The notes: generated from the letters alone by a model not told the origin. 64,000 bases of DNA from Streptococcus thermophilus (GCF_010120595.1 NZ_CP038020.1:1364001-1428000); one strand, 5' to 3'; positions 26,761-37,095 are shown, counted from the first letter of the stretch. Program-made: numbers and translations.

Positions 26761-28323
26761 ATGGCTTTTGAAAGCTTAACGGAACGCTTGCAAGGCGTTT
26801 TCAAAAATTTAAGACGTAAAGGAAAACTTTCAGAGAAAGAAGTTCAAGAAGTCACTAAAGAGATTCGTTTGGCACTTCTTGAAGCAGACGTAGCTCTACC
26901 AGTTGTTAAGACATTTATCAAACGTGTTCGTGAACGTGCTGTAGGTCACGAAATCATTGATACTCTTGATGCTTCACAACAAATCATTAAGATTGTTAAT
27001 GAAGAATTGACAGAAATTCTTGGATCTGAAACATCTGAGATTGAGAAATCTCCAAAGATTCCAACTATCATTATGATGGTTGGTCTTCAAGGGGCTGGTA
27101 AAACAACCTTTGCAGGTAAATTGGCTAATAAACTGATTAAAGAACAAGAAGCTCGTCCAATGATGATTGCTGCAGATATCTATCGTCCAGCAGCCATTGA
27201 TCAGTTGAAAACTTTGGGACAACAAATCAATGTTCCTGTTTTTGATATGGGAACAGAGACACCAGCAGTTGAGATCGTCAGAAATGGTTTGGAACAAGCG
27301 CGTGCTAATAAAAATGACTATGTCTTGATTGATACGGCTGGTCGTTTGCAGATTGACGAAACCCTCATGAAAGAGTTGCGTGATATCAAAGATTTTGCTC
27401 ATCCAAACGAGATTCTCTTGGTTGTAGATAGCATGATTGGTCAGGAAGCTGCTAACGTTGCCAAGGAGTTTAATGAACAACTAGATATCACAGGTGTCGT
27501 TCTTACTAAAATTGATGGTGATACACGTGGTGGTGCGGCTCTTTCAATTCGTGAGATCACTGGTAAGCCGATTAAATTTACAGGTACTGGTGAGAAAATT
27601 ACGGATATCGAGACTTTCCACCCAGACCGTATGTCAAGCCGTATCTTAGGTATGGGTGACCTTCTTACCCTTATTGAAAAAGCTTCTCAGGAGTATGATG
27701 AGAAAAAATCTCTTGAGTTAGCTGAGAAGATGCGTGAAAACACCTTTGATTTCAATGATTTTATCGACCAATTAGACCAAGTGCAAAATATGGGTCCTAT
27801 GGAGGATTTACTAAAGATGTTGCCAGGTATGGCTAACAATCCAGCCTTGGCTAATGTTAAAGTAGACGAAAAGCAGATTGCTCGCAAGCGTGCCATTGTA
27901 TTATCAATGACACCAGAAGAACGTGAAAATCCAGATCTCTTGACTCCAAGTCGTCGTCGCCGTATTGCCAATGGTTCAGGGAATACCTTCATCGAAGTAA
28001 ACAAGTTTATTAAAGACTTCAATCAAGCAAAACAAATGATGCAAGGCGTTATGTCTGGCGATATGGAGCAAATGATGCGTCAAATGGGTCTTAACCCAAA
28101 TAATCTGTCCAAAAACATGCCAAATATGCCTGATATGGGGAATATGGACATGTCTGCTCTTGAAGGCATGATGGGTGGCACTGGTATGCCAGATCTTGCA
28201 AATATGGATCTAAGCCAAATGCTTGGTGGTGGTCTTAAAGGTAAGGTCGGTTCATTTGCCATGAAACATATGATGAAGCGTCAAGCTAACAAGATGAAGA
28301 AAGCTAAGAAAAAACGTAAATAA
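26761..28323 (+). CDS. ffh: Signal recognition particle GTPase Ffh
   Basis: A 520-residue SRP54-type GTPase. The N-domain is followed by the G-domain (GLQGAGKTTFAGKLA, DTAGRL, TKIDGDTRGG), then the methionine-rich M-domain that binds 4.5S/scRNA and signal peptides (MMQGVMSGDMEQMMRQMG). The tail is strongly basic. It works with FtsY to bring nascent membrane proteins to the Sec translocon. Length is normal for the family. Confidence 0.97.
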   Translation: MAFESLTERLQGVFKNLRRKGKLSEKEVQEVTKEIRLALLEADVALPVVKTFIKRVRERAVGHEIIDTLDASQQIIKIVNEELTEILGSETSEIEKSPKIPTIIMMVGLQGAGKTTFAGKLANKLIKEQEARPMMIAADIYRPAAIDQLKTLGQQINVPVFDMGTETPAVEIVRNGLEQARANKNDYVLIDTAGRLQIDETLMKELRDIKDFAHPNEILLVVDSMIGQEAANVAKEFNEQLDITGVVLTKIDGDTRGGAALSIREITGKPIKFTGTGEKITDIETFHPDRMSSRILGMGDLLTLIEKASQEYDEKKSLELAEKMRENTFDFNDFIDQLDQVQNMGPMEDLLKMLPGMANNPALANVKVDEKQIARKRAIVLSMTPEERENPDLLTPSRRRRIANGSGNTFIEVNKFIKDFNQAKQMMQGVMSGDMEQMMRQMGLNPNNLSKNMPNMPDMGNMDMSALEGMMGGTGMPDLANMDLSQMLGGGLKGKVGSFAMKHMMKRQANKMKKAKKKRK

Positions 28324-28328
28324 GAAAG

Positions 28329-28357
28329 GACTAGAGCTTATGGCTCTAGTTTTTTTA
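28329..28357 (+). terminator. Terminator of the ylxM-ffh operon
   Basis: ACTAGAGC-TTAT-GGCTCTAGT hairpin followed by seven T. Confidence 0.85.
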
Positions 28358-28364
28358 TGGCATA

Positions 28365-28393
28365 TTGACATATAGGTATATATAATGTAATAT
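28365..28393 (+). promoter_or_regulatory. niaX-niaR promoter
   Basis: TTGACA (28365-28370) and TAATAT (28388-28393) are 17 bases apart. The surrounding TATATA/GTATATAC repeats are partly palindromic and could hold the NiaR operator, but I cannot match them to a firm consensus. Confidence 0.6.
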
Positions 28394-28424
28394 ACTATTG
28401 TATATACAGAAAAAGGAGAAGATT

Positions 28425-28952
28425 ATGAAGCCGAAAAAAAGAATTCAAGAAATGACCTTTGCAGCTTTGTTAACTGCGATTGCTATCCTTATCCCAAGTA
28501 TTATGCCAATTAAACTAATCATTCCACCGGCTTCTTATACCTTAGGGAGTCACGTTCCATTATTTCTAGCTATGTTTATATCTCCCTGGGTGGCAGCTTT
28601 TGTTATCTTAGCGTCTAGTTTAGGCTTCTTTATGGCCGGCTATCCGATTGTTATTGTTTTTAGGGCATTCTCGCATATCATCTTTGGTTGTTTAGGAGCG
28701 CTTTATTTGAAAAGGTTTCCTCAAACAATAGAAAACCATAAATCATCTTTAATTTTTAACTTTGTTTTAGGGGTTATTCATGCTCTAGGTGAAGTTATTG
28801 CTTGTGTGATTTTTTATTCAGTAACGGGGGAGGACTTCCAAAAACTATTTTATATCTTGTTTGTTTTAGTTGGATTTGGTACTATTGTCCATAGTATGAT
28901 AGACTACGTTATAGCATTAACGATTTTCAAAAGTATTCGAAAAATTCGATAG
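28425..28952 (+). CDS. niaX: Niacin ECF transporter S component NiaX
   Basis: A protein of about 175 residues with five or six membrane helices, resembling the niacin-specific NiaX substrate-binding subunit of energy-coupling-factor transporters. Typical stretches are EMTFAALLTAIAIL, PASYTLGSHVPLF and FMAGYPIVIVFRAFSHI. It needs the shared EcfAA'T module from elsewhere. The chosen ATG at 28425 follows AAAGGAGAAG. Co-transcription with the niacin-responsive regulator downstream supports the assignment. Confidence 0.87.
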   Translation: MKPKKRIQEMTFAALLTAIAILIPSIMPIKLIIPPASYTLGSHVPLFLAMFISPWVAAFVILASSLGFFMAGYPIVIVFRAFSHIIFGCLGALYLKRFPQTIENHKSSLIFNFVLGVIHALGEVIACVIFYSVTGEDFQKLFYILFVLVGFGTIVHSMIDYVIALTIFKSIRKIR

Positions 28953-28975
28953 TTGTAAGAGGAGTTGTTTAGTCT

Positions 28976-29491
28976 ATGACTTTAAATCGCAAGCAAGAAT
29001 TATTGACCCTATTAAAGCAGTCTAAAGAAGCGATTAATGGGCAGAGTTTGGCAGAACATTTTGGTGTTACTCGTCAAATCATTGTCCAAGATATTGCACT
29101 TCTGCGAGCAGATGGTTCTCAAATTATCTCAACTAACAGGGGTTATATTTATAAGACTAGTGATGATAATTCTTATGCACATCGACTGTTTAAAGTGAAT
29201 CATACGGTGAATAATATGGAAGAAGAGCTTCTAGCCATTGTCGATAATGGGGGACGTATTCAAAATATCATGATTGATCATCCAGCCTATGGTGAAATTC
29301 AAGCCTTGTTGAAGTTGACTTGTCGTCGAGATGTTAGACATTTTTTAGAACAAGCAGCGTCAAGTGACTTTCGACCACTATCTGAATTAACCAACGGTGT
29401 TCACTATCATCTTGTTGAAGCTGATAGTCAACAAGATTTAGATTATATTGAAGAGGCACTCGATAATCTTGGATTTTTAGTCAAAGATTAA
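28976..29491 (+). CDS. niaR: Niacin-responsive repressor NiaR
   Basis: A 171-residue regulator with an N-terminal helix-turn-helix (GQSLAEHFGVTRQIIVQDIALLR) and a 3H ligand domain whose conserved histidines are visible in MIDHPAYGEI, VRHFLEQ and GVHYHLVEA. It binds nicotinic acid and represses niacin salvage and transport genes, most likely including its own operon. It starts 23 bases after niaX behind an AGAGGAG ribosome binding site. Confidence 0.9.
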   Translation: MTLNRKQELLTLLKQSKEAINGQSLAEHFGVTRQIIVQDIALLRADGSQIISTNRGYIYKTSDDNSYAHRLFKVNHTVNNMEEELLAIVDNGGRIQNIMIDHPAYGEIQALLKLTCRRDVRHFLEQAASSDFRPLSELTNGVHYHLVEADSQQDLDYIEEALDNLGFLVKD

Positions 29492-29548
29492 TACAAAAGA
29501 GAAATATAAAAGTAGTTAATTTCACTTGAAGTCAACTGCTTTTTTTGA

Positions 29549-29575
29549 TACACTTATGTTAGTTTATTAACTTAC
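29549..29575 (+). promoter_or_regulatory. hdiR promoter and self-operator
   Basis: -35 TTGAAG (29526-29531), 17 bases, -10 TACACT (29549-29554), then three bases later GTTAGTTTATTAACTTAC (29558-29575), matching the UmuC-cassette palindrome at 16 of 18 positions with the same spacing from the -10. The operator covers the predicted start of transcription, consistent with autorepression. The niaR terminator (AGTAGTT...AACTGCTTTTTTT, about 29509-29546) overlaps the promoter. Confidence 0.7.
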
Positions 29576-29585
29576 GGAGGTAGCT

Positions 29586-30275
29586 ATGTTTTCAGGACAA
29601 AGGCTTAAAGAGATTCGAGAAGCACAAGGAATGAGTCAAGCATCAGTAGCTAAGCATCTAGGGATTTCGCGCTCCTCTTATTTTAACTGGGAAAATGGTA
29701 AGACGAAACCAAATCAAAAGAATCTATCGGTACTGGCTGAACTATTTGGTGTAGCCGAGACCTATTTTCTGTCTGAACACGAGATTGTTGAAGTGTACTT
29801 GGAATTAACTGAGGAAAATCGTCAAGAAGCTTTGCGATTCACTAAAGCTCTTCTGGAGGAACAAGAAGCAGAAAAGAAGAAAGCACCCGTTATCCCACTT
29901 TACTCTTATAAAGTTTTCGAGCGTTTATCAGCCGGAACAGGTTATACTTATTTTGGTGATGGCAATTATGATGAAGTTTTCTACGATGAAGAAATAGATC
30001 ATGATTTTGCATCATGGGTATTTGGAGACTCTATGGAACCTACCTACCTAAATGGTGAAGTCGTGCTGATCAAACAAACAGGTTTTGATTATGATGGCGA
30101 TGTCTATGCTGTAGACTGGGATGGTCAAACCTATATCAAAAAGGTTTATCGTGAGGAGGATGGTCTTCGTTTGGTTTCTCTTAATAAACGGTATGGTGAC
30201 AAATTTGCTCCTTATGATGAAGACCCTCGAATCATCGGTAAAATTGTTGGTAACTTCATGCCTATTGAGGCTTAG
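29586..30275 (+). CDS. hdiR: HdiR-type LexA-like SOS repressor
   Basis: A 229-residue regulator: XRE helix-turn-helix at residues 5-60 (MSQASVAKHLGISRSSYFNWE), linker, and a C-terminal S24 (LexA/UmuD) self-cleaving peptidase. The Ala-Gly cleavage site is visible in RLSAGTGY, the catalytic serine in FGDSMEP and the catalytic lysine in YIKKVYRE. HdiR-like proteins replace LexA in lactococci and some streptococci, including S. thermophilus, and are cleaved on DNA damage with RecA. Its operator is found here and upstream of the UmuC cassette. Confidence 0.9.
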   Translation: MFSGQRLKEIREAQGMSQASVAKHLGISRSSYFNWENGKTKPNQKNLSVLAELFGVAETYFLSEHEIVEVYLELTEENRQEALRFTKALLEEQEAEKKKAPVIPLYSYKVFERLSAGTGYTYFGDGNYDEVFYDEEIDHDFASWVFGDSMEPTYLNGEVVLIKQTGFDYDGDVYAVDWDGQTYIKKVYREEDGLRLVSLNKRYGDKFAPYDEDPRIIGKIVGNFMPIEA

Positions 30276-30331
30276 CCAAGTGATAACAATTGGGCATCCC
30301 AAACTAAATCTGTTATAATATAACTAAAGCA

Positions 30332-30355
30332 AAGCCAATGATTTGGCTTTTTTTA
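30332..30355 (+). terminator. Terminator after hdiR
   Basis: AAAGCCAA-TGA-TTTGGCTTT hairpin with a trailing T-run. Confidence 0.75.
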
Positions 30356-30402
30356 AAGATTTTAAATGATATTTTGCTAAGAATACAAAAGGAGAAGCAT
30401 AC

Positions 30403-31257
30403 ATGGCTACTATTCAATGGTTTCCAGGTCACATGTCTAAGGCCCGTCGACAGGTTCAGGAAAATCTTAAGCATGTTGATTTTGTAACGATTTTGGTGGA
30501 TGCACGTTTGCCACTTTCAAGTCAGAATCCTATGTTGACCAAAATTGTTGGCGATAAACCAAAGATTTTAATTCTCAATAAAGCTGATCTTGCTGACGAT
30601 AATCGTACGAAAGAATGGCGTACCTATTTTGAGAGTCAAGGGATTAAAACCCTGGCCATTAATTCCAAGGAACAATCTACAGTTAAATTGGTAACAGATG
30701 CTGCTCAGAGTCTTATGACTGAAAAGATTCAACGACTACGTGAACGTGGTATTCAGAAAGAGACCTTGAGAACCATGATTATTGGGATTCCAAATGCAGG
30801 AAAATCTACCTTGATGAACCGCCTAGCTGGTAAAAAGATTGCTGTTGTGGGAAATAAGCCTGGCGTTACAAAAGGTCAACAGTGGTTGAAGTCTAATAAG
30901 GACTTAGAAATTCTTGATACTCCAGGGATTTTATGGCCTAAGTTTGAAGATGAATTGGTTGGATTGAAACTCGCTTTAACTGGTGCCATCAAGGACCAGT
31001 TATTACCAATGGATGAAGTCACGATTTTTGGTCTCAACTACTTTAAAACTTACTACCCAGAACGACTAGAGGAACACTTTAAAGGGATTGACCTTGAAGA
31101 AGAAGCACCAGAAATCATCATGGAAATGACTCGAAAACTTGGCTTTCGTGAAGATTATGACCGTTTTTACAATCTTTTTGTCAAAGATGTTCGTGATGGA
31201 AAACTAGGCCGTTATACTCTTGATATTGTTGGGGTCGATACTGATGGCGACAATTAA
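30403..31257 (+). CDS. rbgA: Ribosome biogenesis GTPase RbgA (YlqF)
   Basis: A 284-residue circularly permuted GTPase: the G4 motif LNKADL comes before G1 ([14 protein letters not shown]) and G3 (DTPGIL). The family acts late in 50S subunit assembly. The C-terminal domain is the usual rRNA-binding helical bundle. Its 3' end overlaps rnhB by 14 bases, the standard rbgA-rnhB pair of Firmicutes. Confidence 0.95.
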   Translation: MATIQWFPGHMSKARRQVQENLKHVDFVTILVDARLPLSSQNPMLTKIVGDKPKILILNKADLADDNRTKEWRTYFESQGIKTLAINSKEQSTVKLVTDAAQSLMTEKIQRLRERGIQKETLRTMIIGIPNAGKSTLMNRLAGKKIAVVGNKPGVTKGQQWLKSNKDLEILDTPGILWPKFEDELVGLKLALTGAIKDQLLPMDEVTIFGLNYFKTYYPERLEEHFKGIDLEEEAPEIIMEMTRKLGFREDYDRFYNLFVKDVRDGKLGRYTLDIVGVDTDGDN

Positions 31258-32011
31258 AGAAGTCAAGGAACAATTGGCTATTTTGAGGGATCTTGACGAC
31301 CCTAGATGGGCAAGTTTTGAGGAAGATAGTCGGACTGGTGTACAAGCTGCCATTAGGCAACGCCGTAAGGCTATCCTCGCTGAACTTGCTGAGGAAGAAC
31401 GTTTAGAAACGCTTCTTAATTATGAGAAATCACTCTATGCTCGAGGAATAGAACTCATCGCAGGTGTCGATGAAGTTGGACGTGGTCCTTTAGCTGGCCC
31501 AGTTGTAGCGGCTGCGGTCATTTTACCAAAGCTTTGCAAAATAAAAGGTCTAAATGACAGTAAAAAGATTCCAAAATCTAAACATGAAGCTATCTATAAT
31601 CAGGTAATGAAGGAGGCAGTAGCTGTCGGTATTGGTATGAAGGATAATTATGTGATTGATGACGTCAATATTTATGAAGCTACCAAGTTAGCCATGATAG
31701 AAGCTATTGAAAAACTCAATCCCCAACCTGAACATTTGCTAATTGATGCCATGAATTTGGACTCACCTATAGAACAAACCTCAATCATAAAAGGGGATGC
31801 TAATTCTCTATCTATTGCAGCAGCTTCTATCATAGCAAAAGTAACTCGGGATAAGATGATGGCTGATTATGAGCAGGAGTTTCCTGGATACGCCTTTGCC
31901 AAAAATGCAGGCTATGGCACCAAAGAACATTTGTCTGGCATAGATAAGTTTGGTGTCACGCCAATTCATAGAAGAAGCTTTGAACCAATAAAGTCAATAA
32001 TAAAAAAGTAG
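31244..32011 (+). CDS. rnhB: Ribonuclease HII
   Basis: A 255-residue enzyme removing RNA from RNA-DNA hybrids and misincorporated ribonucleotides. Catalytic acids lie in [14 protein letters not shown] and [16 protein letters not shown] and IHRRSFEP close the family signature. An N-terminal ~70-residue extension is usual for Gram-positive RNase HII. The start at 31244 lies within the end of rbgA. Confidence 0.95.
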   Translation: MATIKEVKEQLAILRDLDDPRWASFEEDSRTGVQAAIRQRRKAILAELAEEERLETLLNYEKSLYARGIELIAGVDEVGRGPLAGPVVAAAVILPKLCKIKGLNDSKKIPKSKHEAIYNQVMKEAVAVGIGMKDNYVIDDVNIYEATKLAMIEAIEKLNPQPEHLLIDAMNLDSPIEQTSIIKGDANSLSIAAASIIAKVTRDKMMADYEQEFPGYAFAKNAGYGTKEHLSGIDKFGVTPIHRRSFEPIKSIIKK

Positions 32012-32021
32012 GTGAAGTGGA

Positions 32022-32941
32022 GTGATTTTAGCTATTGATATCGGAGGGACCTTTATCAAATTTGGATTAGTTGATGATGATTTTAGAATTAGCAGTCAAT
32101 CTAAAGAGTCAACTCCAACGACAATTGACGACTTTTGGCGGATTTTAGAAAGCATAGTCTCATCATTTAAGAATGATATCTCTGGTATTGCCATTGCATG
32201 TCCAGGCAAAATTAATAGTAAACATGGCTTTGTTTTCAAGGGTGGCCTTATCCCTTATTTAACATCTATTCCTCTTGGGACACGCTTGTCCAAAATATTT
32301 CAACTGCCTGTAAAAGTTATTAATGATGCAGATGCGGCAGCTTTGGCTGAAGCAAGATATGGTAGTTTACAAGATTTAGATTGTGGTGCTGCCTTGGTTT
32401 TGGGTACTGGTGTTGGCTTAGGACTTGTCTCACAGGGAGCCTTGTTAACACCTCTGTCGGTTACCCAATATTTGCGTGCTCCAAGTCCCCAAAGCTTGGG
32501 TCAAACCGTTCTCCCTTCCAGTTGGGGCTATTTAAGCAAGCTCTATTTAGTCTTGTCGCTAATAAAGGTTCTGCGGTAGGTTTCGTTCATGAAGCTAGTC
32601 AAATACTTGGTTTAGAACAGGACGATGGTTTAGCTGTTTTCTCCGCTTTAGATGATAATCACTCTGGACAACTAAAACGTCTATTTAAGGACTATTGTCA
32701 TGAAATTGCTGTTCTGATTCTTAATTTGCAGAGTTTCCTCAAGTTGGATAGAGTTGTTATTGGTGGAGGCATTAGCAGACAAAATTCTTTGATAGAAGGT
32801 CTTGTTAATGCTTATGAAGAGTCATTTAATGAAGATTCCGAATTAGGTTTTGATCCGATATCAATTCAATCTTGTCATTTCCATAACGATAGTAACCTCT
32901 TAGGAGCAGCATCATATTTTACTTCTGAAAATGCCTTATAG
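32022..32941 (+). pseudogene. ROK-family sugar kinase, frameshifted
   Basis: A GTG start behind GTGAAGTGGA begins MILAIDIGGTFIKFGLVDD, the ATP-binding motif of ROK kinases. The first frame includes INDADAAALAEARYG and GTGVGLGLVSQG and ends at 32579. The remainder, from FKQALFSLV through RVVIGGGISRQ to 32941, is in a different frame, with the shift near 32510-32540. Joined, they give a ~305-residue kinase, probably for glucose or a related hexose. It follows rnhB by 10 bases. Confidence 0.75.
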
Positions 32942-32943
32942 TC

Positions 32944-32972
32944 AAAAAAAGTTCCATAAAGGGACTTTTTTG
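32944..32972 (+). terminator. Terminator upstream of dprA
   Basis: AAAAAAAGTTCC-ATAAA-GGGACTTTTTT hairpin. It isolates dprA from upstream transcription, so dprA should rely on its own promoter. Confidence 0.75.
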
Positions 32973-32981
32973 GTTTTTTCT

Positions 32982-32989
32982 TGCGAATA
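32982..32989 (+). promoter_or_regulatory. Candidate ComX (SigX) promoter box of dprA
   Basis: TGCGAATA differs by one base from the streptococcal competence box TACGAATA and follows a T-rich stretch, as in other late competence promoters. It lies 20 bases before the dprA start. This fits the known ComX dependence of dprA in streptococci. Confidence 0.7.
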
Positions 32990-33008
32990 ATGAAATGGAG
33001 GTAGTTAG

Positions 33009-33848
33009 ATGAATAACTTTGAACTTTTTAAACTAAAAGCTGCTGGATTGACGAATTTAAACATCCTTAACATTTTAGACTATCAAAAAAATCAAGATAA
33101 AAAATTGAGCTTACGTGATATGGCAGTGGTATCTAAGTCTAAAAATGCCGTTCTCTTTATGGAAAAATACAAGAATTTGGATGTTAAGCAGCTTAAGGAA
33201 GATTTTCAACGTTTTCCGACCTTATCAATTTTTGATAAGGAGTATCCCATTGAGCTGAAACATTCCTATAATCCTCCTGTTCTCCTCTTTTATCAAGGGA
33301 ATATTGATTTGCTAAGTAAACCCAAGTTAGCAGTAGTTGGTGCCAGAAAGTGTTCTGAAACAGGCAAACAGTCTGTTCGAAAAATTGTTCATGAACTTGG
33401 GAATGCCTTTACTATTGTAAGTGGCTTGGCGCGTGGAATTGATACTTGTGCTCATATGGAGGCCTTAAAAAATAAAGGTAACACCATTGCAGTTATCGGG
33501 ACTGGGCTAGACGTATATTATCCTAAAGAAAACAAAGCTTTACAGGACTATATGGCTAAAAATCATTTAGTTCTTACAGAATACGGACCGGGTGAACAGC
33601 CACTTAAATACCATTATCCTGAACGAAATCGGATAATTTCTGGATTGTGTCAAGGGGTTATGGTGGTTGAAGCCAAGCTTCGCTCGGGAAGTCTTATTAC
33701 TTGTGAGCGTGCAATGGAAGAAGGAAGAGATGTTTTCGCCATACCAGGAAATATTTTAGATGGAAAATCGGATGGATGCCATCACCTCATTCAAGAGGGC
33801 GCAAAGTGCATTACTACAGGATTTGACATCATTTCAGAATTTTCATAA
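33009..33848 (+). CDS. dprA: DNA processing protein DprA (Smf)
   Basis: A 279-residue DprA with a SAM-like N-terminal region and a Rossmann-type core carrying VVGARKCSETG, SGLARGIDTCAH, IGTGLDVYYPKEN and the ssDNA-binding YHYPERNRIISGL segment. It loads RecA on incoming single-stranded DNA during transformation. GGAGG lies 7 bases ahead of the ATG. The C-terminal winged helix of some DprA proteins is absent, as is normal in streptococci. Confidence 0.95.
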   Translation: MNNFELFKLKAAGLTNLNILNILDYQKNQDKKLSLRDMAVVSKSKNAVLFMEKYKNLDVKQLKEDFQRFPTLSIFDKEYPIELKHSYNPPVLLFYQGNIDLLSKPKLAVVGARKCSETGKQSVRKIVHELGNAFTIVSGLARGIDTCAHMEALKNKGNTIAVIGTGLDVYYPKENKALQDYMAKNHLVLTEYGPGEQPLKYHYPERNRIISGLCQGVMVVEAKLRSGSLITCERAMEEGRDVFAIPGNILDGKSDGCHHLIQEGAKCITTGFDIISEFS

Positions 33849-33883
33849 AAATCAAACTTCTCCTATAGAAAAAAAGTTTCTTA

Positions 33884-33912
33884 TTGACAGTTAAAGAAAA
33901 GGACGGTATCAT
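33884..33912 (+). promoter_or_regulatory. topA promoter
   Basis: TTGACA (33884-33889) and TATCAT (33907-33912) with a 17-base spacer. The leader of about 95 bases contains no obvious riboswitch. Confidence 0.7.
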
Positions 33913-34015
33913 GTTAGTTGCTTGGTCCAAGATGTTTCATTTTTTAATGTCTTGTGACTATATTTTAGACAGATTAGTGGCGCAGCCAGTTTATAACATT
34001 ATAAGGAAATAGTCT

Positions 34016-36154
34016 ATGGCGACAGCAACGACAACAAAAACTAAAGCAAAGAAGAAAACAAAGGCTAAAAAGGCGACTAAAAAGAGAGCGACACCGAAGA
34101 AAAATTTGGTTATCGTGGAGTCTCCAGCCAAAGCGAAAACCATTGAGAAGTACCTTGGGCGCAACTATAAAGTTGTTGCTTCAGTAGGGCATATCCGTGA
34201 TTTGAAAAAATCAAGTATGTCTATTGATTTTGAAAACAACTACGAACCACAGTATATCAATATTCGTGGTAAAGGACCCCTTATCAAAGAATTAAAGAAA
34301 GAAGCTAAGAAAGCCAAGAAAGTCTTTCTCGCAAGTGACCCGGACCGTGAAGGGGAAGCTATTTCATGGCATTTGTCACATATACTTGGATTAGAGCCAG
34401 AAGATAAGAATCGTGTAGTTTTTAACGAAATCACTAAAGACGCGGTGAAGAATGCCTTTGCAGAGCCACGCGCCATTGACATGGACTTAGTAGATGCTCA
34501 GCAAGCTCGTCGTGTTTTGGACCGAATTGTGGGTTACTCTATCTCACCACTTCTATGGAAGAAGGTTAAGAAAGGTCTTTCTGCAGGTCGAGTGCAATCG
34601 GTAGCTCTTAAGCTTATTATTGACCGTGAGAATGAAATCAAGGCTTTTAAACCAGAAGAATATTGGACAATTGATGGTGCCTTTAAGAAGGGTGCTAAGA
34701 AGTTTCAGGCTAGCTTCTATGGTCTTGATGGTAAAAAGCTCAAGCTCAACAATAATGACGATGTTAAAGACGTTCTCTCTCGTATCATAAGTGACGACTT
34801 TAACGTTGATAAGGTAGAGAAAAAAGAACGACGTCGTAATGCGCCATTGCCATATACAACATCATCACTACAACAGGATGCTGCTAATAAAATCAACTTC
34901 CGTACACGTAAGACTATGATGGTTGCACAACAGTTATACGAAGGGATTAATCTTGGTTCAGGCGCTCAAGGTTTGATTACCTATATGCGTACGGACTCAA
35001 CACGTATCAGTCCAGTGGCTCAAAATCAAGCGGCTGAATTTATTACAGAACGCTTTGGCTCTAAGTATTCTAAACATGGAAGCAAGGTGAAAAATAGTTC
35101 AGCGGCGCAAGATGCTCACGAGGCTATCCGTCCTTCAAATGTTTTCCAAACACCAGAAAGTATTGCTAAGTATTTGGATAAGGATCAGCTTAAGCTCTAT
35201 ACCCTTATTTGGAATCGTTTTGTGGCTAGTCAGATGGCGGCTGCAGTATTTGATACGATGAAGGTGACCTTGTCTCAAAATGGTGTCATTTTCACTGCAA
35301 ATGGTAGTCAAATCAAGTTTGACGGTTATATGGCCGTTTACAACGACTCTGATAAGAATAAAATGCTTCCTGAAATGGCTGAAGGTGATACGATTAAGAA
35401 GGTTGTGACAACGCCTGAACAACACTTTACGCAACCACCGGCACGCTACTCTGAAGCGACATTGATTAAGACTTTGGAAGAAAATGGCGTTGGTCGTCCG
35501 TCAACTTATGCACCAACGCTTGATGTTATTCAACGTCGCTACTATGTCAAATTGGTGGCTAAACGTTTTGAACCAACTGAACTCGGTGAAATCGTTAATA
35601 GCTTAATTGTAGAATTCTTTCCAGATATCGTGGATGTTAAATTCACTGCCGAGATGGAAGCCAAACTCGATAAAGTTGAAATCGGTAAGGAACAATGGCA
35701 GAAGGTTATTGATGAATTCTTCAAACCTTTCCAAAAAGAATTGGAAAAAGCTGAAGAAGGTATTGAAAAAATCCAAATCAAGGATGAACCTGCTGGTTTT
35801 GATTGTGACCTCTGCGGCCATCCAATGGTTATCAAGCTAGGTCGTTACGGTAAGTTTTATGCATGTAGTAACTTCCCAGACTGTCACAATACTAAGGCTA
35901 TTACTAAAGAAATTGGTGTGACTTGTCCAACCTGTGGGCAAGGTCAGGTTATCGAGCGTAAGACAAAACGCAATCGTGTCTTTTATGGTTGTGATCGCTA
36001 TCCAGACTGTGAATTTACCTCGTGGGATATCCCTATTGGACGTAACTGTCCTAAATCAGGCGATTACCTCGTGGAGAAGAAAGTACGTGGTGGTGGCAAG
36101 CAAGTTATCTGTAGTAAGGAAGAGTGTGACTACAAAGAATCTGTTATAAAATAA
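34016..36154 (+). CDS. topA: DNA topoisomerase I TopA
   Basis: A 712-residue type IA topoisomerase relaxing negative supercoils. After a lysine-rich N-terminal tail of about 30 residues come the Toprim motifs ([25 protein letters not shown]), the active-site tyrosine in TYMRTDSTR, and three C-terminal zinc-ribbon modules with CxxC pairs ([16 protein letters not shown], and a partly degenerate last one). The lysine-rich head is unusual in length but typical for streptococci. Forms the classic dprA-topA neighbourhood. Confidence 0.97.
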   Translation: MATATTTKTKAKKKTKAKKATKKRATPKKNLVIVESPAKAKTIEKYLGRNYKVVASVGHIRDLKKSSMSIDFENNYEPQYINIRGKGPLIKELKKEAKKAKKVFLASDPDREGEAISWHLSHILGLEPEDKNRVVFNEITKDAVKNAFAEPRAIDMDLVDAQQARRVLDRIVGYSISPLLWKKVKKGLSAGRVQSVALKLIIDRENEIKAFKPEEYWTIDGAFKKGAKKFQASFYGLDGKKLKLNNNDDVKDVLSRIISDDFNVDKVEKKERRRNAPLPYTTSSLQQDAANKINFRTRKTMMVAQQLYEGINLGSGAQGLITYMRTDSTRISPVAQNQAAEFITERFGSKYSKHGSKVKNSSAAQDAHEAIRPSNVFQTPESIAKYLDKDQLKLYTLIWNRFVASQMAAAVFDTMKVTLSQNGVIFTANGSQIKFDGYMAVYNDSDKNKMLPEMAEGDTIKKVVTTPEQHFTQPPARYSEATLIKTLEENGVGRPSTYAPTLDVIQRRYYVKLVAKRFEPTELGEIVNSLIVEFFPDIVDVKFTAEMEAKLDKVEIGKEQWQKVIDEFFKPFQKELEKAEEGIEKIQIKDEPAGFDCDLCGHPMVIKLGRYGKFYACSNFPDCHNTKAITKEIGVTCPTCGQGQVIERKTKRNRVFYGCDRYPDCEFTSWDIPIGRNCPKSGDYLVEKKVRGGGKQVICSKEECDYKESVIK

Positions 36155-36155
36155 A

Positions 36156-36196
36156 GAAGAAAGCTATCCCAAGTTTTGACTTGGGATAGCTTTCTG
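36156..36196. terminator. Terminator after topA
   Basis: A 16-bp stem built on AGAAAGCTATCCCAAG and its complement with a 6-base loop. Confidence 0.85.
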
Positions 36197-36270
36197 TATT
36201 TTGTCAAAAAAACTGATACTTTCCTTAAATTTGTTTTTTATACTAAGAATGAAAAGAAAGGAGAGTTATT

Positions 36271-37095
36271 ATGAAACGTTTAAGTTTATCAGGTTTCCAA
36301 CTCAAATATATAGCCCTAATTACTATGGTATTCGACCACATTCATTATTTTTTTGATTATACAGGGAAAATCCCTATTTGGTTTGCTATGATTGGTAGAT
36401 TAGCGGCCCCATTGTTCCTTTTTTGTGTGATTGAGGGTTTTATTCATACCCACAACCGGAAGAAATACTTCCTAAAGATTTATTCTTTAGCAATTGTGAT
36501 GGGACTGATTCAATTTGGATTCTATAATTTTCTACATCCTCTAGTTAGACCAGATGGTTTCTTTCCACAAAATATGATGCTGTCGTCATTCGCAATTTTG
36601 CTCGTTGCTCTTCAAGGGATTGCATGGATTCAAGAAAAGAAATACCTTAAAGGGATACCAACTTTACTTTTTCCATTGTTGCTTCCATGGTTAATGGTGC
36701 CTTTTTATCTGCTAAGTGTGAACAAACCTATGTTTGGTTTTCTACTAAATTTACTCAATTTCACAGTATTGCCAGTCCATACATTTATCAATGATGGAGG
36801 AACGTGGTTGCTTTTGACCGGTATCGCTATGTATCTTTGTCATAGGAATCTTAAGAAAGAAGTGCTTGCTTTTATGAGTGTTAGTCTCGTTTGGCTGCTA
36901 ATGGCGATTGTTTTAAGTAGACCTTCTTTTCACGATTTAATATTCAAATACTTTGAATGGATGGAAATATTTTCAGCACCTTTAATGCTTTCTTATAACG
37001 GTCAAAGAGGGAAAGGGTCAAAATATTTGTTCTATGTTTTTTACCCAACCCATATTTATCTACTTTACGCCTTGTCAGTTATCTTCTATAGATGA
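36271..37095 (+). CDS. TraX-family membrane protein
   Basis: A 274-residue multi-pass membrane protein of the TraX family, named after the F-pilin acetylase. Marker stretches are the head FQLKYIALITMVFDHIHYFF, MIGRLAAPLFLFCVIEGF and the end YVFYPTHIYLLYAL. Chromosomal TraX-like proteins in Firmicutes are probably acyltransferases acting on unknown surface targets. GGAGAG precedes the ATG. Confidence 0.8.
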   Translation: MKRLSLSGFQLKYIALITMVFDHIHYFFDYTGKIPIWFAMIGRLAAPLFLFCVIEGFIHTHNRKKYFLKIYSLAIVMGLIQFGFYNFLHPLVRPDGFFPQNMMLSSFAILLVALQGIAWIQEKKYLKGIPTLLFPLLLPWLMVPFYLLSVNKPMFGFLLNLLNFTVLPVHTFINDGGTWLLLTGIAMYLCHRNLKKEVLAFMSVSLVWLLMAIVLSRPSFHDLIFKYFEWMEIFSAPLMLSYNGQRGKGSKYLFYVFYPTHIYLLYALSVIFYR

